From Pseudomonadales bacterium (GTDB lineage: Bacteria; Pseudomonadota; Gammaproteobacteria; Pseudomonadales; Azotimanducaceae), in contig JASMJM010000079.1 in NCBI GenBank assembly GCA_030749725.1, forward strand, positions 1 through 56,486: a stretch of 56,486 bases of DNA, given 5' to 3'. This document shows, one piece after another, positions 54,318-56,486 of the stretch. Each line of letters begins with the position of its first letter. The stretch's first letter is position 1. The notes under the pieces are model-generated. The model did no database searches. It had not been told where the DNA came from and was given only the letters and a program-made list of their open reading frames with translations. The translations under genes and the position numbers were made by a program.

Positions 54318-54824
54318 ATGAGTCACGCCGATCCAGTCAGAGGTAATATCGTTGAGCTGGAAGTGGACGCCATCGTAAATGCTGCCAACAGCACGCTCCT
54401 CGGCGGCGTCGACGGAGCCATCCATAGAGCAGCGGGTCCTGAGTTGCTGGCTGAATGTAGAACCCTCGGCGGCTGCCCCACCGGTGAAGCCAGAATCACC
54501 GACGGATACAGACTACCAGCGAAATTCGTGATCCATACGGTCGGCCCTGTATGGCGAGGCGGCGAATACAACGAAGCGGCGCTCCTTGCCAGTTGTTATA
54601 CTTCATGCCTGCAACTGGCCGTTAGATACCAACTGCACAGCATTGCATTTCCGGCAATCAGCACCGGAGTCTACGGTTACCCCTTGAGAGCCGCCGCACA
54701 AATAGCCTGCACTACAGTCACGCAATTCCCAGAAGAACCAGGCAGCAATCTTAGAGTCTTGTGTGTGTGCTTCGATGCACAAACTGAGACGATCTACCGG
54801 CAGATGCTGTCAGGACAGAACTGA
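54318..54824 (+). CDS. Macro-domain protein, O-acetyl-ADP-ribose deacetylase-like
   Basis: 168 residues. ADP-ribose-binding macro domain: VDAIVNAANSTLLGGVDGAIHRAAG, GGCPTGEARITDGYRLPAKFVIHTVGPVW and FPAISTGVYGYPLRAAA. Members remove acetyl from O-acetyl-ADP-ribose or ADP-ribose from proteins. Cytoplasmic. Starts 31 bases after purF on the same strand. Confidence 0.93.
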   Translation: MSHADPVRGNIVELEVDAIVNAANSTLLGGVDGAIHRAAGPELLAECRTLGGCPTGEARITDGYRLPAKFVIHTVGPVWRGGEYNEAALLASCYTSCLQLAVRYQLHSIAFPAISTGVYGYPLRAAAQIACTTVTQFPEEPGSNLRVLCVCFDAQTETIYRQMLSGQN

Positions 54825-54825
54825 A

Positions 54826-55119
54826 ATGAGTCATGTGATCACTATTGACTATAAGGATTCAACATTCTGTCTACACTTGGGCCTACCCCCAAGGGTATCG
54901 TTAGTGATTAACGATATTGTCAGAGATCAGCAGGCGGCAGCCGGCAGCGAGGCCAGATTTTACCTGTCCACAACAGTACAAGTCGGTTACGAAGAGCACG
55001 AACTGATCGAGGGCCGCGCCATCTATCACCCAGGTAGAATAGAGGCCAGCTTGGCTGCCAATGGTCGGGAACTGGTCAGCGAAGATATCAAAGTGCCACC
55101 AAGCAACAGTCAGCCGTGA
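54826..55119 (+). CDS. Small conserved-looking protein of unknown function
   Basis: 97 residues, no signal or membrane segment. The pattern HVITIDYKDSTFCLHLGLPPRVSLVINDIVRD, then ARFYLSTTVQVGYEEHELIEGRAIYHPGRIEASL looks like a beta-rich fold but I cannot assign it. It begins two bases after the macro-domain stop, so it is likely co-translated with it, which suggests a shared role. An IS3-family element starts 31 bases after its stop. Confidence 0.6.
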   Translation: MSHVITIDYKDSTFCLHLGLPPRVSLVINDIVRDQQAAAGSEARFYLSTTVQVGYEEHELIEGRAIYHPGRIEASLAANGRELVSEDIKVPPSNSQP

Positions 55120-55227
55120 GGTAATAACGGGCAGATGAGTGTTCCCGCCAGAGGTGGTGCGGGAAAATCGGACACTTGGATAAGTGGTTGATCTGCGCAT
55201 AATGGGCAAGAGCCCAGGAGCACAGCA

Positions 55228-55530
55228 ATGAAAAGACCACGTAGAAACCACAGCCCGAAATTCAAGGCCCAGGTGGCACTGGCGGCAATGAAGGAAGATC
55301 ACACGTTAACTGAGTTGGCTGAGCGCTTTGATGTTCATCCTAATCAGATCACGAAATGGAAGACCCAGCTGCTCAAGAGAGCAGTGGAGGCCTTCGGTGG
55401 AATGGATGGTGCGCCGCCAAACGGTGTAAATATCAAGGATCTGCAGGCCAAGATCGGCCAGCTCACCATGGAAAACGATTTTTTATCAGGCGCGCTCGGT
55501 CGCATGGACGGGCCGAGCGGAAAGCCATGA
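55228..55530 (+). CDS. IS3-family transposase OrfA
   Basis: 100 residues with an N-terminal helix-turn-helix of the IS3/IS911 type: RNHSPKFKAQVALAAMKEDHTLTELAERFDVHPNQITKWKTQLL, followed by a leucine-zipper-like KIGQLTMENDFLSGAL. It recognises the inverted repeats. The last codons contain the slippery site T-TTT-TTA at 55479-55485, from which ribosomes can shift into OrfB. Stop overlaps the OrfB ATG (ATGA at 55527). Confidence 0.95.
   Translation: MKRPRRNHSPKFKAQVALAAMKEDHTLTELAERFDVHPNQITKWKTQLLKRAVEAFGGMDGAPPNGVNIKDLQAKIGQLTMENDFLSGALGRMDGPSGKP
55479..55485 (+). promoter_or_regulatory. Programmed -1 frameshift site (T TTT TTA)
   Basis: Zero-frame codons are GAT-TTT-TTA, so T-TTT-TTA matches the X-XXY-YYZ rule exactly. 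The -1 frame continues [18 protein letters not shown] into OrfB, giving the fused OrfAB transposase that IS3 elements need. Confidence 0.8.
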
Positions 55531-56354
55531 TCGATGGTCAGGACGAGCTGCCGATCAAACAGCAGGCGAAGCTGCTCAAGCTGGCGCGATCCAGTGTCTA
55601 TTACCAACCGGTCCCGTTGCCGGCGTCGGATCTTAAGTTAATGCACCGGATTGATCGACTCCATCTGGCGCATCCGTTTGCGGGTAGCCGGATGCTCAGA
55701 GACCTGCTCAAGGGAGAGGGGTTCAAGGTCGGGCGCTGCCATGTTCGCACACTGATGAAAAGGATGGGGATTGAAGCGCTGTATCGCCGGCCGAGGACGT
55801 CCAAGCCAGGCGCGGGGCATCGGATCTACCCATATCTGCTGGCGAATCGACAGATCGACCAAGCCGATCAGGTGTGGGCCACTGACATTACGTATGTCCC
55901 GATGGCGCGTGGGTTCGTGTACCTGGTAGCGATCATGGATTGGCATAGTCGTCGAGTTCTGTCCTGGCGACTGTCCAATACACTGACTACGGACTTCTGT
56001 GTGGAAGCCCTTGAGGAGGCCCTGCGTCGCTATGGGCATCCGCAGATTTTCAACACTGATCAAGGCAGTCAATTCACCAGCGACGAGTTCACCCAAGTCC
56101 TCAAGGACAGAGACATCCAGATCAGCATGGATGGCAAAGGCGCCTGGCGAGACAATGTATTTGTTGAACGACTTTGGCGGTCCGTGAAGTACGAAGAAAT
56201 ATACCTGCATGCCTATGAGGCAATGGCGGACGTTCGAACCGGACTGAGATCTTACTTCGATTTTTACAATCGCCAACGACCACACGATGGCTTGAATCGG
56301 CAGACACCAGATCAGGTCTATTTCGATTCAAAAAACGAACTGAGAACGGCATAA
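55527..56354 (+). CDS. IS3-family transposase OrfB (DDE integrase core)
   Basis: 275 residues from ATG 55527; made mainly as the C-terminal part of OrfAB after the frameshift. DDE residues are visible in [11 protein letters not shown] (Asp), [15 protein letters not shown] (Asp) and [17 protein letters not shown] (Glu), spaced as usual. HTH_21-like segment [19 protein letters not shown] precedes the core. No internal stop. The right end of the element follows at 56486. Confidence 0.95.
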   Translation: MIDGQDELPIKQQAKLLKLARSSVYYQPVPLPASDLKLMHRIDRLHLAHPFAGSRMLRDLLKGEGFKVGRCHVRTLMKRMGIEALYRRPRTSKPGAGHRIYPYLLANRQIDQADQVWATDITYVPMARGFVYLVAIMDWHSRRVLSWRLSNTLTTDFCVEALEEALRRYGHPQIFNTDQGSQFTSDEFTQVLKDRDIQISMDGKGAWRDNVFVERLWRSVKYEEIYLHAYEAMADVRTGLRSYFDFYNRQRPHDGLNRQTPDQVYFDSKNELRTA

Positions 56355-56486
56355 TGAAGTCCGGGTTACCCACCGCCACGCTCAAGCTCATCGGGAGATG
56401 AGCGTGACCGTGGATAACCCTCAAACCGAGAGCAGGGATCCACTTATCTTGGATAAATTCGTGTCCAGGAATACCGAACCACCTCT

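Larger units (their letters stand above)
55150..56486 (+). mobile_element. IS3-family insertion sequence (right end at the window edge)
   Basis: Left terminal repeat begins AGAGGTGGTGCGGGAAAATC at 55150 and the window ends ACCACCTCT. The two ends align as inverted repeats: AGAGGTGGT, CGG, GGACAC and GATAAGTGG blocks are shared with small changes. Between them lie orfA and orfB in the IS3 arrangement with a -1 frameshift. It belongs to the DDE transposase type. Target-site duplication cannot be seen because the right flank is outside. It looks intact. Confidence 0.9.

Noticed and set aside
1-56486. CRISPR array, prophage or integrative element
   Set aside because: No set of evenly spaced identical repeats with unique spacers and no phage structural or integrase gene was seen; only the IS3-family element is mobile.

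Overview
The window is chromosomal DNA from a gammaproteobacterium whose genus I cannot fix. The main reason is gene order: aspS - yebC - ruvC - ruvA - ruvB - (ybgC) - tolQRAB - pal - cpoB - queE - queC next to a tRNA-Lys, and dapA - bamC - MBL hydrolase with nadA, bepA, tusA and perM close by. Both are the arrangement known from Pseudomonas-type gammaproteobacteria. Base composition is moderate, genes are closely packed, and there is no CRISPR array or prophage.

Layout. (1) 1-3909 is the edge of a type VI secretion locus: a frameshifted tssL (DotU family), a soluble class III cyclase fused to an FHA domain, and divergently tagH (FHA). (2) 4008-13116 holds a small methyltransferase and conserved housekeeping genes (MBL hydrolase, bamC, dapA, perM-like, tusA-like, bepA, nadA), an orphan ATP-grasp gene and tRNA-Lys(UUU). 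(3) 13201-25163 is one long minus-strand run from an fmdB-like gene and aspS through ruvCAB and tol-pal to queC. Inside it ybgC is reduced to a 32-codon stub, the pal-tolB gap carries five 20-bp repeats, and three gaps just after stop codons (aspS, ruvA, tolA) carry related inverted-repeat elements.

(4) 25614-32434 contains an HU-like basic protein, a response regulator / CheC-like / GGDEF module whose last gene is frameshifted, a TlpA-like lipoprotein, a BrkB-family membrane protein, a monooxygenase-fold protein, a YdfG-like dehydrogenase, an unrecognised basic protein with a clear terminator and a doubtful SulA-like frame. (5) 32826-40529 contains an esterase, a glycosyltransferase-like protein, a thiamine-binding protein, argC, a subgroup-I aminotransferase, a sodium:solute symporter and a RhlB-like helicase. 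(6) 40565-49681 carries two ABC-2 exporters, a secreted coiled-coil protein, a tripeptidyl-aminopeptidase-like lipoprotein and two more small methyltransferases. (7) 49693-55119 holds amtB behind a sigma-54-type promoter, a secreted Cys-rich protein, a hydrolase, an iron-sulfur type purF, a macro-domain protein and a small unknown. An IS3-family element fills the right edge.

Best candidates for something new: the T6SS-linked cyclase-FHA protein, the stop-codon-proximal inverted-repeat family, the pal-tolB 20-bp repeats, the ybgC stub and the trio of related methyltransferases, one with an in-frame amber. At least three genes (tssL, the GGDEF gene, methyltransferase 2) look damaged by single-base changes; real decay and assembly error cannot be told apart here.
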